Below, piece after piece: positions 9,191 through 19,322 of a DNA stretch of 64,000 bases (position 1 is its first letter; every line of letters begins with the position of its first letter). The notes below the pieces were generated by a model. It was not told the DNA's origin, did no database searches, and saw only the letters and a program-made list of their open reading frames with translations. A program made the translations under genes and the position numbers. Source of the stretch: Sphingomonas sp. AR_OL41 (GTDB taxonomy: Bacteria > Pseudomonadota > Alphaproteobacteria > Sphingomonadales > Sphingomonadaceae). The stretch is taken from the NCBI RefSeq assembly GCF_029911635.1, contig NZ_JARYTI010000009.1:62001-126000 (forward strand). The letters are read 5' to 3'.

Positions 9191-10689
9191 GACGTCACCT
9201 CAGCGCGCAATCCGGCGCGATCGAACTTGCCATTGGCGTTGCGCGGCAGGCTGGCGCGCCATTCGTAGCGTGCCGGCTGCATGAAGCCGGGCAGGTCGCG
9301 CCGCAAGCGCTCGCGCAGCGCCGCCTCGTTGGCTTGATCGCCCGCCACGACCACAATGATGGCCTGACCAAGCCGGGCATCGGGAACCCCCAGCGCGACC
9401 GCCTCGCTGGCCTCGCCTCCCGCCAGCACTGCTTCCTCGACCTCGGTCGGGCTGATCCGGTTGCCGGCCGATTTGATCATCTCGTCGGCGCGCGCGACGA
9501 ATCGCAACAGCCCGTCCGCGCCCTCGACCGCGATATCGCCCGAATAGACCGCCGTGCCGCCGAGCACCGAATGCGCCGGTGCGGCTCGAAAGCGCTCCGG
9601 CATGCGCGCCGGATCGCGCCAATAACCCTGCGAAACCAAGGGCCCTGCGTGAACGAGCTCGCCCGCTTCCTCAGCACTCGCGCGCGTCCCGTCCGGCCGC
9701 ACCACCATCACTTCGGCAAAGGGAATGGCCTTGCCGATCGATTCGGAATGCGAGTCGATCAGCGCGGGGTCGAGATAGGTCGAGCGAAACGCCTCGGTGA
9801 TGCCGTACATCGCGTAGAGATCGGCATGCGGGAACAGCGTGCGAAGACTGCGCACCATCGCCGGTGTCAGCGCGCCGCCCGAATTGGTCAGCCGCCGCAG
9901 CCGTGCCGCCGTCTCGGGCAGCCATGTCGCCTCGAGCAGCTGGATCCAGAGCGGCGGCACACCCGCCAGCGTGGTCGCGGCAAAACGCTCGACGCCCTTG
10001 ATGACGTCGCGCGGTGTCAGGTAATCGAGCGGCGCCACACTGGCCCCCGCCGCCCAGGTCGAAAGCAGCTGGCTCTGCCCATAGTCGAAGCTCAGCGGCA
10101 GTACGGCGAGCACGCGATCCGCCGGTTCCAGCTTGAGATAATGCGCGACCGAAATCGCGCCGAGCCACAGGTTGGCATGGCTAAGCATCACGCCTTTCGG
10201 GCGCCCGGTTGAGCCCGAGGTGTACAGGATCGCCGCAAGATCGTCGTGCGCCGCGCTCGATGGCGGCATGACGTCACCCGCCACCGGAACCAACCCTTCC
10301 GCGACGATCGGGCAATCCTGCGGCACGTCGTCGGGCAGCAAGGTCCCTGCCCGCCCGGCCTGTGTCACGAGCAGCTGTGCGCCGCTATCGGCCAGGATAT
10401 GCGCGACCTGCGCGCGTTTTAGCAGCGGGTTGATCGGCACATGCACCAACCCGGCCCGCGCAGCCGCCAGCGGCATCACACAGGCCAGCCGCGTCTTGGG
10501 CAGCCACGTAGCCACGCGGGCGCCGGGCGGCAGCCCATGGCTGTGCAACCAGGCCGCGACCGCGCCGACCATGGCCTCCAGCCCGGCATAATCGAGCGCG
10601 CCGGCGCGATCGATCAGCGCGACGTGATCCGGCCTTCCCCGCGCCGTGAGGGTATCGATCGGCCAGGGTGTGGGATCGAGCGCGATCAT
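9187..10689 (-). CDS. Acyl-CoA ligase (AMP-forming), exosortase A system-associated
   Basis: This is an ANL-superfamily adenylating enzyme of 500 residues. The ATP-binding signature ILYTSGSTGRPKGVMLSH is present in the N-terminal domain, with YGITEAF in the middle and the C-terminal catalytic lysine in a PRNANGKFDR motif. The start is placed at the ATG giving MIALDPTPWP; an upstream ATG at 10740 would add 17 residues and leave almost no room for a promoter facing the divergent carrier gene. It probably activates an acid and loads it on the carrier protein encoded on the opposite strand. Confidence 0.88.
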   Translation of the reverse strand: MIALDPTPWPIDTLTARGRPDHVALIDRAGALDYAGLEAMVGAVAAWLHSHGLPPGARVATWLPKTRLACVMPLAAARAGLVHVPINPLLKRAQVAHILADSGAQLLVTQAGRAGTLLPDDVPQDCPIVAEGLVPVAGDVMPPSSAAHDDLAAILYTSGSTGRPKGVMLSHANLWLGAISVAHYLKLEPADRVLAVLPLSFDYGQSQLLSTWAAGASVAPLDYLTPRDVIKGVERFAATTLAGVPPLWIQLLEATWLPETAARLRRLTNSGGALTPAMVRSLRTLFPHADLYAMYGITEAFRSTYLDPALIDSHSESIGKAIPFAEVMVVRPDGTRASAEEAGELVHAGPLVSQGYWRDPARMPERFRAAPAHSVLGGTAVYSGDIAVEGADGLLRFVARADEMIKSAGNRISPTEVEEAVLAGGEASEAVALGVPDARLGQAIIVVVAGDQANEAALRERLRRDLPGFMQPARYEWRASLPRNANGKFDRAGLRAEVTS

Positions 10690-10767
10690 GCCCCTTGATA
10701 GCCGCCCTGCCGGCGCTGCCAAGGCCGCACTTGGCATCACCCGGTTGAGCCTCTATCGCGCTGCAAC

Positions 10768-11067
10768 ATGAACCGCGCGCAACCGGGGATCGCAGTGCAA
10801 GCCGATGATAACGACAAGGTCGACGCCACCGTGCGCGCCGTATTGCGGGACGTGCTGGGTATCGACGCCGCGCGCGTCGCGGCTTTTCGCAGCGACACGC
10901 CGCTGTTCGGCGCCCTGCCCGAGCTTGATTCGATGGCCGTTGCCGGCCTGCTGACCGAGCTGGAAGACCGGCTCGGTGTGCTGATCGAGGATGACGAGGT
11001 CGATGGCGAGATGCTCGAGACCTTCGGTTCGCTGGTCCGCTTCATGGCGGCAAAGGCACTGACGTGA
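10768..11067 (+). CDS. Acyl carrier protein, exosortase A system-associated
   Basis: This 99-residue protein is a phosphopantetheine carrier. The attachment serine is in LPELDSMAVAGLL (about residue 54), which matches the DSM/DSL motif of carrier proteins. It is transcribed divergently from the ligase gene, about 80 bp away, and leads a plus-strand group with the two hydrolase genes. It likely receives the acyl group activated by the ligase; the substrate is unknown. Confidence 0.88.
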   Translation: MNRAQPGIAVQADDNDKVDATVRAVLRDVLGIDAARVAAFRSDTPLFGALPELDSMAVAGLLTELEDRLGVLIEDDEVDGEMLETFGSLVRFMAAKALT

Positions 11068-11091
11068 AGGCGCCGCGATGAGAGCGGTCGT

Positions 11092-11799
11092 TTGATCGAC
11101 CATTATGACTGGGCCGGCGGGCGCGAGGCGATGCTGCGCTTCGGTCCTGCTGGCGGCCCGGTCGTTGTCGCGGCGCTGCCGCTGTTCGAAGAGGCCAACC
11201 GTACCCGCGGCTTCGGCGTGACCATCCTTCGACTGCTTGCTGCACGCGGTATCGCCGGTGCTGTGCCCGACCTGCCCGGTACCGGCGAAAGCGAAGTCGA
11301 AACCGAGCAAGCATCGCTATCCCATTGGATAGAGGGATTTACAACCGCGACAGCTTCGCTCCGCGCGCGCCATGCCTCGGTTCATATCATGGCCCTGCGC
11401 GGCGGCGCGCTGGTCGATCGCGATGCGGTGGCCGATAGCCGCTGGCATTTCGCGCCGCTCCCCGGCACCGCTGTTATGCGTGACCTCGGCCGCATCGCTC
11501 TAGCGGCGGCGAAGGAAGCCGGCACCAGCTTCGATCCGGCGACGCTCACCGAGCCCGGGCCGCCGATCGAGATCGCCGGCAACCGCTTGAGTCGAGCCCT
11601 GCTTGCCGAACTCGCCGCAGCCGAGCCGACCACTTCGGGACGCCTGCGCACGGTACGCCTCGATAGCGACGCGACAGTCGCGGACCGCCATGTCGAGGGC
11701 GCACCGTTATGGCGTCGCAGCGAACCGGACAATGACATCGCGCTCGCCACCCTGCTTGCCGACGATATCGCCAGCTGGATCGCGACATGCGGCGGCTGA
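11092..11799 (+). CDS. Alpha/beta hydrolase 2, exosortase A system-associated (lacks the usual nucleophile)
   Basis: This 235-residue protein matches the second of the two hydrolases found in exosortase A loci. The expected nucleophile elbow reads MALRGGAL, so the G-x-S-x-G serine is replaced and the protein may not be a classical esterase. The frame upstream is closed by a stop at 11065-11067 and contains no ATG or GTG, so a TTG at 11092 preceded by GAGAG is the best start. It overlaps the next gene by 13 bp. It may act as a partner or regulator of hydrolase 1, which is inference. Confidence 0.82.
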   Translation: MIDHYDWAGGREAMLRFGPAGGPVVVAALPLFEEANRTRGFGVTILRLLAARGIAGAVPDLPGTGESEVETEQASLSHWIEGFTTATASLRARHASVHIMALRGGALVDRDAVADSRWHFAPLPGTAVMRDLGRIALAAAKEAGTSFDPATLTEPGPPIEIAGNRLSRALLAELAAAEPTTSGRLRTVRLDSDATVADRHVEGAPLWRRSEPDNDIALATLLADDIASWIATCGG

Positions 11800-12590
11800 T
11801 CGAATTCCCCTGCGCCGGCGACACGCTGGTCGGCTCGCTCGACGAGGCGGATGGCAAGACCGGGCTGCTGATCGTCTCGGGCGGCAACGAAATCCGCGCC
11901 GGCGCACATCGCGGCATGGCGTCGCTCGCCGCCCGGCTGGCGGCGGCCGGCACCCCGGTGTTCCGCTTCGATCGCCGCGGCGTCGGTGATTCGGGCGGTC
12001 AAAATCGCGGCTATGCCAGTTCCGCCCCCGATATCGCCGCTGCGGCCGCGACCTTTTGCGCGGAAACCGGCGTGAAGCGGCTCGTCGGCTTCGGGAATTG
12101 CGATGCGGCTACCGCGCTGGCGATGTTCCACCAGGCGTCCGGGATCGACGCGCTAATCCTCGCCAATCCCTGGGTGATCGAGCAACAGGATAACCTTCCG
12201 CCGGCCAGCGCCATTCGGGCGCGATATGCGGAACGCCTGCGCGACCCGCGCGAATGGCTGCGACTATTCCGTGGAGGCGTCAATATCGCCAATGTCGCCC
12301 GTGGCTTGAAGAAAGTTTCTCAGGCAAACAGTGAGCCAATCAACGCTCTGGCCATGCGCTTCTTCGCCGCTCTGGCGACCGATCCTGTTCCGGCCACGAT
12401 CCTGCTGGCGACCCGAGACAACACGGCAATCGCCTTTCGTTCGGCATGGGACGCGGCCGGTGGCGCGACCATGAGCGATCACCCCCGTCTGGAAATGCGC
12501 GACAGCGCCAGCCACAGCTTCGCCAGTGCCGAGGACAAGGCGTGGCTGTTCGACCAGATCAGCGCCGCCCTCGCGCGAACGCCGGAATGA
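11787..12590 (+). CDS. Alpha/beta hydrolase 1, exosortase A system-associated (Cys at nucleophile elbow)
   Basis: This 267-residue alpha/beta hydrolase has the oxyanion/nucleophile region GFGNCDAATAL near residue 100, with cysteine where serine is usual, and FDRRGVGDSGG upstream of it. A C-terminal SHSFAS segment can supply the catalytic histidine. The family is the first hydrolase of exosortase A loci, and the Cys elbow makes a thioesterase or acyltransferase activity plausible. It could release or transfer the acyl group from the neighbouring carrier protein, which is inference. It is the last gene of the plus-strand group and converges on trxB. Confidence 0.85.
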   Translation: MRRLIEFPCAGDTLVGSLDEADGKTGLLIVSGGNEIRAGAHRGMASLAARLAAAGTPVFRFDRRGVGDSGGQNRGYASSAPDIAAAAATFCAETGVKRLVGFGNCDAATALAMFHQASGIDALILANPWVIEQQDNLPPASAIRARYAERLRDPREWLRLFRGGVNIANVARGLKKVSQANSEPINALAMRFFAALATDPVPATILLATRDNTAIAFRSAWDAAGGATMSDHPRLEMRDSASHSFASAEDKAWLFDQISAALARTPE

Positions 12591-12634
12591 CGACGACGAC
12601 GCAACCTCGGCGTAAAAACTATTGATATTAAGCG

Positions 12635-13609
12635 CTATTCTGCCGCGACAGCAGTGTGGGTGCTCTCGAAATCGACCTCGGCAAGGAAGCGCTCGGCATC
12701 GAGCGCAGCCATGCAGCCAGTGCCGGCAGCGGTGACTGCCTGGCGATAGACCTTGTCCATCACGTCGCCGCAGGCAAACACACCGGGGACGCTGGTCCGC
12801 GTCGTGCCGGTCTCGACCTTGATATAATGGTCGCTGTCGAGCTCCAGATGCCCGCGGAACAGTTCGGTCGCCGGGTGGTGGCCGATCGCGACGAAGCCGC
12901 CATCGACGTCGAGCCGCGAATGCTCGCCCGTCACCGTGTCTTCGAGATCCAGCGCCACGAGGCCCGCCATGCCGCCGCCATCGACGAAGCCGCGCACTTC
13001 CTTGTTCCAGATCACGGTGATGCGCTCATTGGCGAACAGCCGCTCCTGCAGGATCTTCTCCGCGCGCAACGTGTCGCGGCGATGGATCAGCGTGACGTCG
13101 GGCGAATGGTTGGTGAGGTAAAGCGCCTCTTCGACCGCGGTGTTGCCGCCGCCGATCACCGCGACCTTCTTGCCGCGATAGAAAAACCCGTCGCAGGTCG
13201 CGCAGGCGCTGACGCCCTTGCCCTTCAAGGCGTCCTCACTGTCGAGCCCGAGCCACTTAGCCTGCGCTCCGGTCGCGATGACCAGCACCTCGCCCTCATA
13301 GACGTCGCCGCCATCGCCGATCAGCCGGAACGGCCGCCGCGTCAGGTCGACCTCGACGATCGTGTCGTACATCAGCCGCGTGCCGACATGCTCGGCCTGT
13401 TTCTGCATCTGCTCCATCAGCCACGGGCCCTGGATGACGTCGGCAAAGCCGGGGTAATTCTCGACATCGGTCGTCGTCATCAACTGCCCACCGGGCTGGA
13501 TGCCCTGGACGAGCACGGGTTTCATCCCCGCCCGCGCGCCATAGATGGCGGCCGACAGGCCGGCCGGGCCGGAACCAAGAATGAGCATGCGGGTGGTGTG
13601 GGTGGTCAT
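12635..13609 (-). CDS. trxB: Thioredoxin-disulfide reductase
   Basis: This 324-residue flavoprotein transfers electrons from NADPH to thioredoxin. It shows the FAD site LGSGPAGLSAAIYGARA near the N-terminus, the redox-active ACATC with Cys 136 and Cys 139, the NADPH site GGGNTAVEEA, and the C-terminal FAD motif GVFACGDV. Length and motif order match bacterial TrxB of the low-molecular-weight type. It is transcribed alone or after the formaldehyde genes, from which it is separated by a 218-bp gap holding a paired palindrome. Confidence 0.97.
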   Translation of the reverse strand: MTTHTTRMLILGSGPAGLSAAIYGARAGMKPVLVQGIQPGGQLMTTTDVENYPGFADVIQGPWLMEQMQKQAEHVGTRLMYDTIVEVDLTRRPFRLIGDGGDVYEGEVLVIATGAQAKWLGLDSEDALKGKGVSACATCDGFFYRGKKVAVIGGGNTAVEEALYLTNHSPDVTLIHRRDTLRAEKILQERLFANERITVIWNKEVRGFVDGGGMAGLVALDLEDTVTGEHSRLDVDGGFVAIGHHPATELFRGHLELDSDHYIKVETGTTRTSVPGVFACGDVMDKVYRQAVTAAGTGCMAALDAERFLAEVDFESTHTAVAAE

Positions 13610-13702
13610 CGATCAATCCGTATCAGCAAGCATCGGCATCTAGGGCGTGCGCGCGGTGGTCGCAACGGGTGGTTGAAGCAACCACTGCGTTACGCTCCGC
13701 CA

Positions 13703-13806
13703 CTTCCCCGGCGAAGGCCGGGGCCCAGTTGGAGAGGCAGAGGTAATGAAGCCCGGCAATCTCCAGCGCCGTTCCGCAGCTGGATCCCGGCCTTCGCCGG
13801 GAAAGG
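13703..13806. repeat. Paired palindromic element, family A (CCGGCGAAGGCCGG core)
   Basis: The left arm (13703-13727) is identical over 25 bases to the left arm of the element inside gspJ at 30663. The right arm (about 13780-13805) is a diverged inverted copy with the core CCCGGCCTTCGCCGGG. Each arm is itself a palindrome, so the unit can fold as two hairpins or one long stem. It fills most of the gap between trxB and fghA, two genes on the same strand. It resembles REP/BIME-type elements mobilised by RAYT transposases, a parallel rather than proof. Confidence 0.8.
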
Positions 13807-13827
13807 TAGAGAAGCTGCCGGCGTCGC

Positions 13828-14664
13828 CTAACCCTTAAGCCGAGCGGCATGCCAGGCAACATGGTCGGCCATGAAGGTCGAGATGAAGTAATAGCTGTGA
13901 TCATAGCCCGGCTGCATCCGTAGCGTGAGCCCGATGCCCGCATCGTCACACGCTTGCCGCAGCAGTTCCGGCTTGAGCTGCTCTGCGAGGAATTGATCGG
14001 CATCACCTTGATCGACCAGGATTTCCGGCACGCGCGCACCATCGGCAACCAGCGCGCAGGCATCATAGGCGCGCCACGCACCGCGATCCGCACCGATATA
14101 GCCGCCGAGCGCCTTCTCGCCCCACGGGCAGTGCAGCGGCGACACGATCGGTGCGAAGGCCGAGACGCTGCGGAAGCGATCGGGGTTGCGCAAGGCGATG
14201 GTCAGCGCGCCGTGCCCGCCCATCGAATGCCCCGTGATCGCCTGCCGTGACATGTCCGCAGACGGAAACTCAGCGGCGATCAGCGCAGGTAGTTCGTCCT
14301 CAACATAGGATTTCATGCGAAAATTGGCCGACCACGGCTCTTCCGTCGCATCGACATAGAAGCCGGCGCCCTGCCCGAAATCATAACCCTCGGCGTCGGG
14401 TACGCCCTCCCCGCGCGGGCTGGTGTCGGGCGCAATGAAGATCACGCCATGTTCTGCACAGGCAGCGCGAAACTCGCCCTTGTCGGTGACATTGGCATGC
14501 GTGCAGGTCAGTCCCGACAGATACCACAGCACCGGCAGGCGCGTTCCCGCCGGCGCGTCGGGCACGAAGATCGAGAAGGTCATCGGCGTGCCCGTCACGG
14601 CCGAATCGTGGCGATAGACGCCCTGCGTGCCCCCGTGCGCGCGGTTGGTGCTGATCGTTTCCAT
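13828..14664 (-). CDS. fghA: S-formylglutathione hydrolase
   Basis: This 278-residue esterase hydrolyses S-formylglutathione to formate and glutathione, the second step of glutathione-dependent formaldehyde oxidation. The nucleophile serine is in GHSMGGHGAL (Ser 147), the acid in LVDQGDADQFL, and the histidine in GYDHSYYFI. The ATG at 14664 shares its A with the TGA of adhC (TGATG), so the two are coupled. A TTG one codon earlier is less likely. Confidence 0.96.
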   Translation of the reverse strand: METISTNRAHGGTQGVYRHDSAVTGTPMTFSIFVPDAPAGTRLPVLWYLSGLTCTHANVTDKGEFRAACAEHGVIFIAPDTSPRGEGVPDAEGYDFGQGAGFYVDATEEPWSANFRMKSYVEDELPALIAAEFPSADMSRQAITGHSMGGHGALTIALRNPDRFRSVSAFAPIVSPLHCPWGEKALGGYIGADRGAWRAYDACALVADGARVPEILVDQGDADQFLAEQLKPELLRQACDDAGIGLTLRMQPGYDHSYYFISTFMADHVAWHAARLKG

Positions 14665-15773
14665 CAATAGACAACGACGCTGCGGATGCTTTCGCCGGCA
14701 TGCATCAGATCGAAGCCCTTGTTGATTTCATCGAGGCTGAGGACGTGCGTGATCATCGGGTCGATCTGGATCTTGCCGTCCATGTACCAGTCGACAATCT
14801 TGGGCACGTCGGTCCGACCGCGCGCGCCGCCGAACGCGGTGCCGCGCCAGTTGCGCCCGGTGACCAGCTGGAACGGGCGCGTGCTGATTTCCTTGCCCGC
14901 TTCGGCCACGCCGATGATGATCGAGGTGCCCCAGCCGCGATGGCACGCCTCGAGCGCCTGGCGCATCACCGTCGTGTTGCCGGTGCAGTCGAAGGTATAG
15001 TCAGCGCCGCCATCGGTCAGCGCGACGAGATAAGCGACGATGTCGCCATCGACGTCCTTCGGGTTGACGAAGTGCGTCATGCCGAACTTGCGACCCCATT
15101 CCTCGCGGTCGGGGTTGATGTCGACGCCAACGATCAGGTTCGCACCGGCCATCTTCGCGCCCTGCAGCACGTTGAGGCCGATCCCGCCGAGCCCGAAGAC
15201 AATGACATTGTCGCCCGGCCGCACCTTGGCGGTGTTAACCACCGCGCCGACCCCGGTCGTCACCCCGCACCCGATATAGCAGCTGGTCTTGAACGGCGCA
15301 TCGTCGCGGATCTTGGCTACCGCGATCTCGGGCAGCACGGTGAAGTTCGAGAAGGTCGAGCAGCCCATATAGTGGAAGACCGTCTGGCCCTTGAAGCTGA
15401 ACCGGCTGGTGCCGTCGGGCATCAGCCCCTTGCCTTGCGTCGCGCGGATCGCGGTGCACAAATTGGTCTTGCCGCTGAGGCACGACTTACATTGGCGGCA
15501 TTCCGGGGTGTAGAGCGGGATGACATGGTCGCCCGGCTTGACCGAGGTCACGCCCGGCCCGACCTCGCGCACGATCCCGGCGCCCTCATGGCCGAGGATC
15601 GACGGGAAGATCCCCTCGCTGTCCAGCCCGTCGAGCGTATAGGCGTCGGTGTGGCAAATGCCCGTCGCCATGATCTCGACCAGTACTTCGCCGGCCTTCG
15701 GCCCTTCCAGGTCAAGCTCGACGATCTCGAGCGGCTTCTTGGCTTCGAACGCGACGGCGGCGCGAGTCTTCAT
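14664..15773 (-). CDS. adhC: S-(hydroxymethyl)glutathione dehydrogenase / class III alcohol dehydrogenase
   Basis: This 369-residue zinc enzyme oxidises S-hydroxymethylglutathione, formed from formaldehyde and glutathione, to S-formylglutathione with NAD. Catalytic zinc ligands are visible as Cys 40 (GICHTD) and His 62 with Glu 63 (GHEGAG). The structural zinc cysteines are 92, 95, 98 and 106. The NAD site is GLGGIGLNV. The start at [14 protein letters not shown] is conserved in the family; the frame continues upstream but without conservation. It forms an operon with fghA. No frmR-type regulator is adjacent. Confidence 0.96.
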   Translation of the reverse strand: MKTRAAVAFEAKKPLEIVELDLEGPKAGEVLVEIMATGICHTDAYTLDGLDSEGIFPSILGHEGAGIVREVGPGVTSVKPGDHVIPLYTPECRQCKSCLSGKTNLCTAIRATQGKGLMPDGTSRFSFKGQTVFHYMGCSTFSNFTVLPEIAVAKIRDDAPFKTSCYIGCGVTTGVGAVVNTAKVRPGDNVIVFGLGGIGLNVLQGAKMAGANLIVGVDINPDREEWGRKFGMTHFVNPKDVDGDIVAYLVALTDGGADYTFDCTGNTTVMRQALEACHRGWGTSIIIGVAEAGKEISTRPFQLVTGRNWRGTAFGGARGRTDVPKIVDWYMDGKIQIDPMITHVLSLDEINKGFDLMHAGESIRSVVVY

Positions 15774-15964
15774 GGCAGGAAATCTCCGACAGTTTTGCCG
15801 CGTCTTTGCCCGAAATGCGCGGCGCGCCAAGCACGGAAATGGCGTGGCGCGATGCCGATAAGATATCAGACGGCCCAATCGTTCACCATCTCCGGGTCAG
15901 GGAGGCTTGCCCGCCATCTACCCCTTGACCACGTAGCGATCCGCCGCCATAGGCCCGCTTCCAC

Positions 15965-16041
<77 letters not shown>

Positions 16042-16156
16042 ACACATGATTAGCGATGCCGTGGTTCTCCGGCTGCTTGCGCTGATGTCATGGTCGTTGC
16101 GGGTGACGAGAGAATCCCAGCCTCAAGTTTCTGCGAAGACGCGCTAACCCTTGCGG

Positions 16157-16681
16157 TCAAGCGAACATGTGCCGCGACAGTGGTTCCCAGGGACCGCCGC
16201 GATACCACCATGAAGCGAGGCCGGAGATCGCGAGACGGCGCGGCGTGAAATCGGCTTCCAGCGCGCGGAGCAGCGCGCGCGCCACATCGGGCCGCACCTT
16301 GTTCTGGACCGTCACATGCGGGCGCCAGCCGGCCTGGTCCTGCGGCGTCAACATTCCGGTGAAGTGATCGGCCAACCGACCGCGAATCGCCCGTAGATCG
16401 TCGCTGTCGATGCGATAGGCGACCCCCGCTCCCAGCGAGATCAGCCCGGCGATTTGTGCACGCGGTTGCGGCACGCCGCGTGTCTCGCTGGCGAGATGCG
16501 CCTTGAGCTCGCCCGCCAGCGACGGCGGCAGATGGTGAAACATCGTCAGATGCGCCGACAGCTGGTTGCGCTCGGGGGGATAGTGCTGCCGTCGCAGACG
16601 GTCGAACCAGACCGCGTCCGCCGCCCCGAACAGCGCCGTGACGATGATCGGCGCCGGAGCCGGCACCGCCGGCGCGCTCAA
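16157..16681 (-). CDS. 2'-5' RNA ligase family protein (2H phosphoesterase)
   Basis: This 174-residue protein has the two H-x-T motifs of the 2H phosphoesterase superfamily: HLTM at residues 44-47 and HVTV at 122-125. Such proteins act on 2',5' or cyclic phosphodiester bonds in RNA or nucleotides; the true substrate here is unknown. The best start is a TTG at 16681 that overlaps the kup stop codon as TTGA, suggesting translational coupling; a GTG five codons later is an alternative. It is transcribed after kup. Confidence 0.83.
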   Translation of the reverse strand: MSAPAVPAPAPIIVTALFGAADAVWFDRLRRQHYPPERNQLSAHLTMFHHLPPSLAGELKAHLASETRGVPQPRAQIAGLISLGAGVAYRIDSDDLRAIRGRLADHFTGMLTPQDQAGWRPHVTVQNKVRPDVARALLRALEADFTPRRLAISGLASWWYRGGPWEPLSRHMFA

Positions 16682-18606
16682 ATCTCGACCTGGCTGCCCA
16701 GTTCGACCACGCGATTGGTCGGCAGGCGGAAGAATTCCATCGCGCTCTCGGCGTTGCGCAACATCCAGGCAAACAGCTTTTCGCGCCAGATCATCATGCC
16801 CGGCTTGTCCGACGGCAACAGCGTCTGCCGCGCGAGGAAGAAACTGGTGTCCATCATGCGGAACGCCGCGCCGCAACGATCGACATTGGCGAGCGCCGCG
16901 GGGACATCGGGCTCTTCCATGAAACCATATTTCAGGATCAGCCGGTGGAAGCCCTCGCCGAGATCGTCGAGATGACACCGCTCGAGCTCGGGCCAATAAG
17001 GCTGGTCCATGATCTTGACCGTGAGCAGGATGACGCGCTCGTGCAGGATCTTGTTGTGCTTGAGATTGTGCAGCAGCGCGTGCGGCACGCCATCCGGCGA
17101 CGAGGTCATGAACACCGCCGTGCCCGGCACGCGCGCGGCCGAACTCGCGGCGGAGTGGATGAACACCTTGATCGGCATCGCCCCGTCGCGCATCCGCGCG
17201 ATCATCAGCTGCCGCCCCTTCGACCATGTCGTCAGGAAGGTGAAGACGATCAGGCCGATCAGCAGCGGAAACCAGCCGCCCGAGGGAATCTTGGTCAGGT
17301 TCGCGGTCAGATAGATGCCGTCGACGAAAAACAGCACCGCGAGCAGCGGGATCGAGTAATATCGCGGCCAGTTCCACAGTCGTGACAGCACGACGGCCAG
17401 CAGGCAGGTGTCGATCGTCATCGCCCCCGTCACCGCGATGCCATAGGCCGAGGTCAGGTTCGACGAGGTGCGGAAGAACATGATCAGGACCAGCACCATA
17501 CCCAGCAGCAACCAGTTGATCAGCGGGACATAGATCTGCCCCACGGTCGAGGCACTGGTATGTTCGATCCGCAGCCGCGGTATGAAGCCGAGTTGGATCG
17601 CCTGCTGCGTCACCGAAAAGGCGCCGGAAATCACCGCCTGGCTGGCGATGACCGCCGCGGCGGTGGCGAGAATCACCAGCGGGAAGCGCAACGCCTCGGG
17701 CGCGAGCAGGTAGAACGGGCTTTCCAGCGCAGGCGTACCGACCCGCGCGAGCAAGGCGGCCTGGCCCATATAGTTCATCATCAGCGCCGGCAGCACGAAG
17801 AACAGCCACGACACGCGGATCGGGTTGCGCCCGAAATGCCCCATATCGGCGTAGAGCGCCTCCGCGCCGGTCACCGCCAGCACGACCGAGCCGAGCGCCA
17901 GGAACGCGCGGACCGGATCGAGCAGGAAAAACTCGACCGCATAATGCGGCGAGAATGCCCAGAGCACGGTCGGCGTCTGCATGATGCTCATCACGCCGAG
18001 CGTCGCGATCACCGCGAAATAGAGCAGCATCACCGGGCCGAACAGCAACCCGATGCGCGAGGTGCCGTTGCGCTGGATCAGGAACAGCCCGATCAGGATA
18101 ACCGCCGAGATTGGGATGATCAGCGAAACGAGCCCCGGTTCGGCCACCGCAAGCCCCTCGACCGCACCAAGCACGGTCACTGCGGGGGTGATCATACTAT
18201 CGCCGTAGAACAAGGCGGTCGCGAACACGCCGAGCAGGATGATGCCGTTAGACCAGCGGCGCGTCTTGGTGCGCCCCGAGACGAGCGCGAGCAGCGCCAG
18301 GCTGCCACCCTCGCCCTTGTTGTCGGCGCGCATGATGATCGTGACATATTTCAGGCTGACGACGATCATCATCGACCAGAACATCAGGCTGGTGACGCCC
18401 ATGATATGCGCATGGTCGAGCGCGAGCTTGTGATGCCCGGCAAAGGTCTCGCGAAAGGCGTAGAGCGGGCTGGTGCCGATATCGCCGAACACCACGCCGA
18501 TCGCGCCGACGGCGAGCTTGATCAGCCCGTCCTGCGCGTGGGCGTGAGCCTGCGGCACCGCGGCGGGTTCGACGCCGGCACCGGCGCCAGAAACGGCGTC
18601 ACTCAC
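16678..18606 (-). CDS. kup: Low-affinity potassium transporter Kup
   Basis: This 642-residue inner-membrane protein is a K+ uptake (KUP/HAK/KT) transporter, probably a proton symporter. The signature [18 protein letters not shown] near residue 35 and about 12 hydrophobic helices up to residue 450 support this, followed by the family's soluble C-terminal domain. The start is set at a GTG giving MSDAVSG, which gives the usual length; a TTG at 18663 would add 19 unconserved residues. The stop overlaps the start of the 2H phosphoesterase gene. Confidence 0.93.
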   Translation of the reverse strand: MSDAVSGAGAGVEPAAVPQAHAHAQDGLIKLAVGAIGVVFGDIGTSPLYAFRETFAGHHKLALDHAHIMGVTSLMFWSMMIVVSLKYVTIIMRADNKGEGGSLALLALVSGRTKTRRWSNGIILLGVFATALFYGDSMITPAVTVLGAVEGLAVAEPGLVSLIIPISAVILIGLFLIQRNGTSRIGLLFGPVMLLYFAVIATLGVMSIMQTPTVLWAFSPHYAVEFFLLDPVRAFLALGSVVLAVTGAEALYADMGHFGRNPIRVSWLFFVLPALMMNYMGQAALLARVGTPALESPFYLLAPEALRFPLVILATAAAVIASQAVISGAFSVTQQAIQLGFIPRLRIEHTSASTVGQIYVPLINWLLLGMVLVLIMFFRTSSNLTSAYGIAVTGAMTIDTCLLAVVLSRLWNWPRYYSIPLLAVLFFVDGIYLTANLTKIPSGGWFPLLIGLIVFTFLTTWSKGRQLMIARMRDGAMPIKVFIHSAASSAARVPGTAVFMTSSPDGVPHALLHNLKHNKILHERVILLTVKIMDQPYWPELERCHLDDLGEGFHRLILKYGFMEEPDVPAALANVDRCGAAFRMMDTSFFLARQTLLPSDKPGMMIWREKLFAWMLRNAESAMEFFRLPTNRVVELGSQVEI

Positions 18607-18693
18607 CGCGAAGGATTTCTGTCGAAAGACTGCATCTGGTGCATAACGATCTACTGCGCTCAAGGCCCCCGAAGCGAGCGGTGCGGCGCCCTA

Positions 18694-19188
18694 TCACGCG
18701 GCATTACCCCCTGCAACAGCGCCGCCGAACAGCGCCTCGGCCTCGCCGCGCGTCGGCACGGCGCGCAGCACGAAGCTGCTGCTGATCGTGTTGACGCCGG
18801 GCAGCCGGCCGAGATGCTCGCGGTGCATCCGCTCATAATCGTCGAGGTCGCGACAAACGATCTTGAGCCGATAATCCTGCGCGCCCGACACCAGCGCGCA
18901 CTCGACGATGCCGTCGATCTCGGCGACCGCGCGTTCGAACTGCGCGAGATCCTCGCCGACCTGCGTGCCGAGCGTGATGTCGACCAGCGCGGTGACATGG
19001 AAACCGAGCCGGCGATGGCCGAGTCGCGCGCCATAGCCGGTAATATGTTCCGACGCTTCGAGCGCCTGGATCCGGCGCGTGCAGGCCGATTGCGAAAGCC
19101 CGACCTTGTTCGCGATCTGGCTCACCGACGCGCGCGCATCGAGCGCGACGAGCTTGAGGATTGCGGCGTCGATTCGATCAAGTTGCAT
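18694..19188 (-). CDS. Lrp/AsnC family transcriptional regulator
   Basis: This 164-residue protein has an N-terminal winged helix-turn-helix (MQLDRIDAAILKL..., with VGLSQSACTRRIQALE as the recognition region) and a C-terminal ligand-binding RAM domain with DYRLKIVCRDLDDYE. It is divergent from alanine dehydrogenase with a 134-bp gap, the usual arrangement for a regulator that senses alanine and controls ald. That role is inferred from position. The start at 19188 matches the family; an upstream ATG at 19248 would reach too far into the shared promoter region. Confidence 0.9.
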   Translation of the reverse strand: MQLDRIDAAILKLVALDARASVSQIANKVGLSQSACTRRIQALEASEHITGYGARLGHRRLGFHVTALVDITLGTQVGEDLAQFERAVAEIDGIVECALVSGAQDYRLKIVCRDLDDYERMHREHLGRLPGVNTISSSFVLRAVPTRGEAEALFGGAVAGGNAA

Positions 19189-19322
19189 GTTTTCACGGCC
19201 GATCCTGACGTTCGCGCGGGACTTATGCATTCCTCCCCCGCCAAACAATGGCCTTTGCAGGGATTTCCGGCTCCATCTCCTTTATAGCTGGGCAACAGCC
19301 CCCAAAGGTGATGGAGAGAGTC

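Noticed and set aside
17560..19287. 575-codon open frame on the plus strand opposite kup and the Lrp gene
   Set aside because: Arg/Asp/His-rich shadow of well-supported genes, typical of high-GC DNA. The same applies to 48881-50662 opposite lon, 55019-56767 opposite clpX and 51212-52999 opposite the M1 peptidase.
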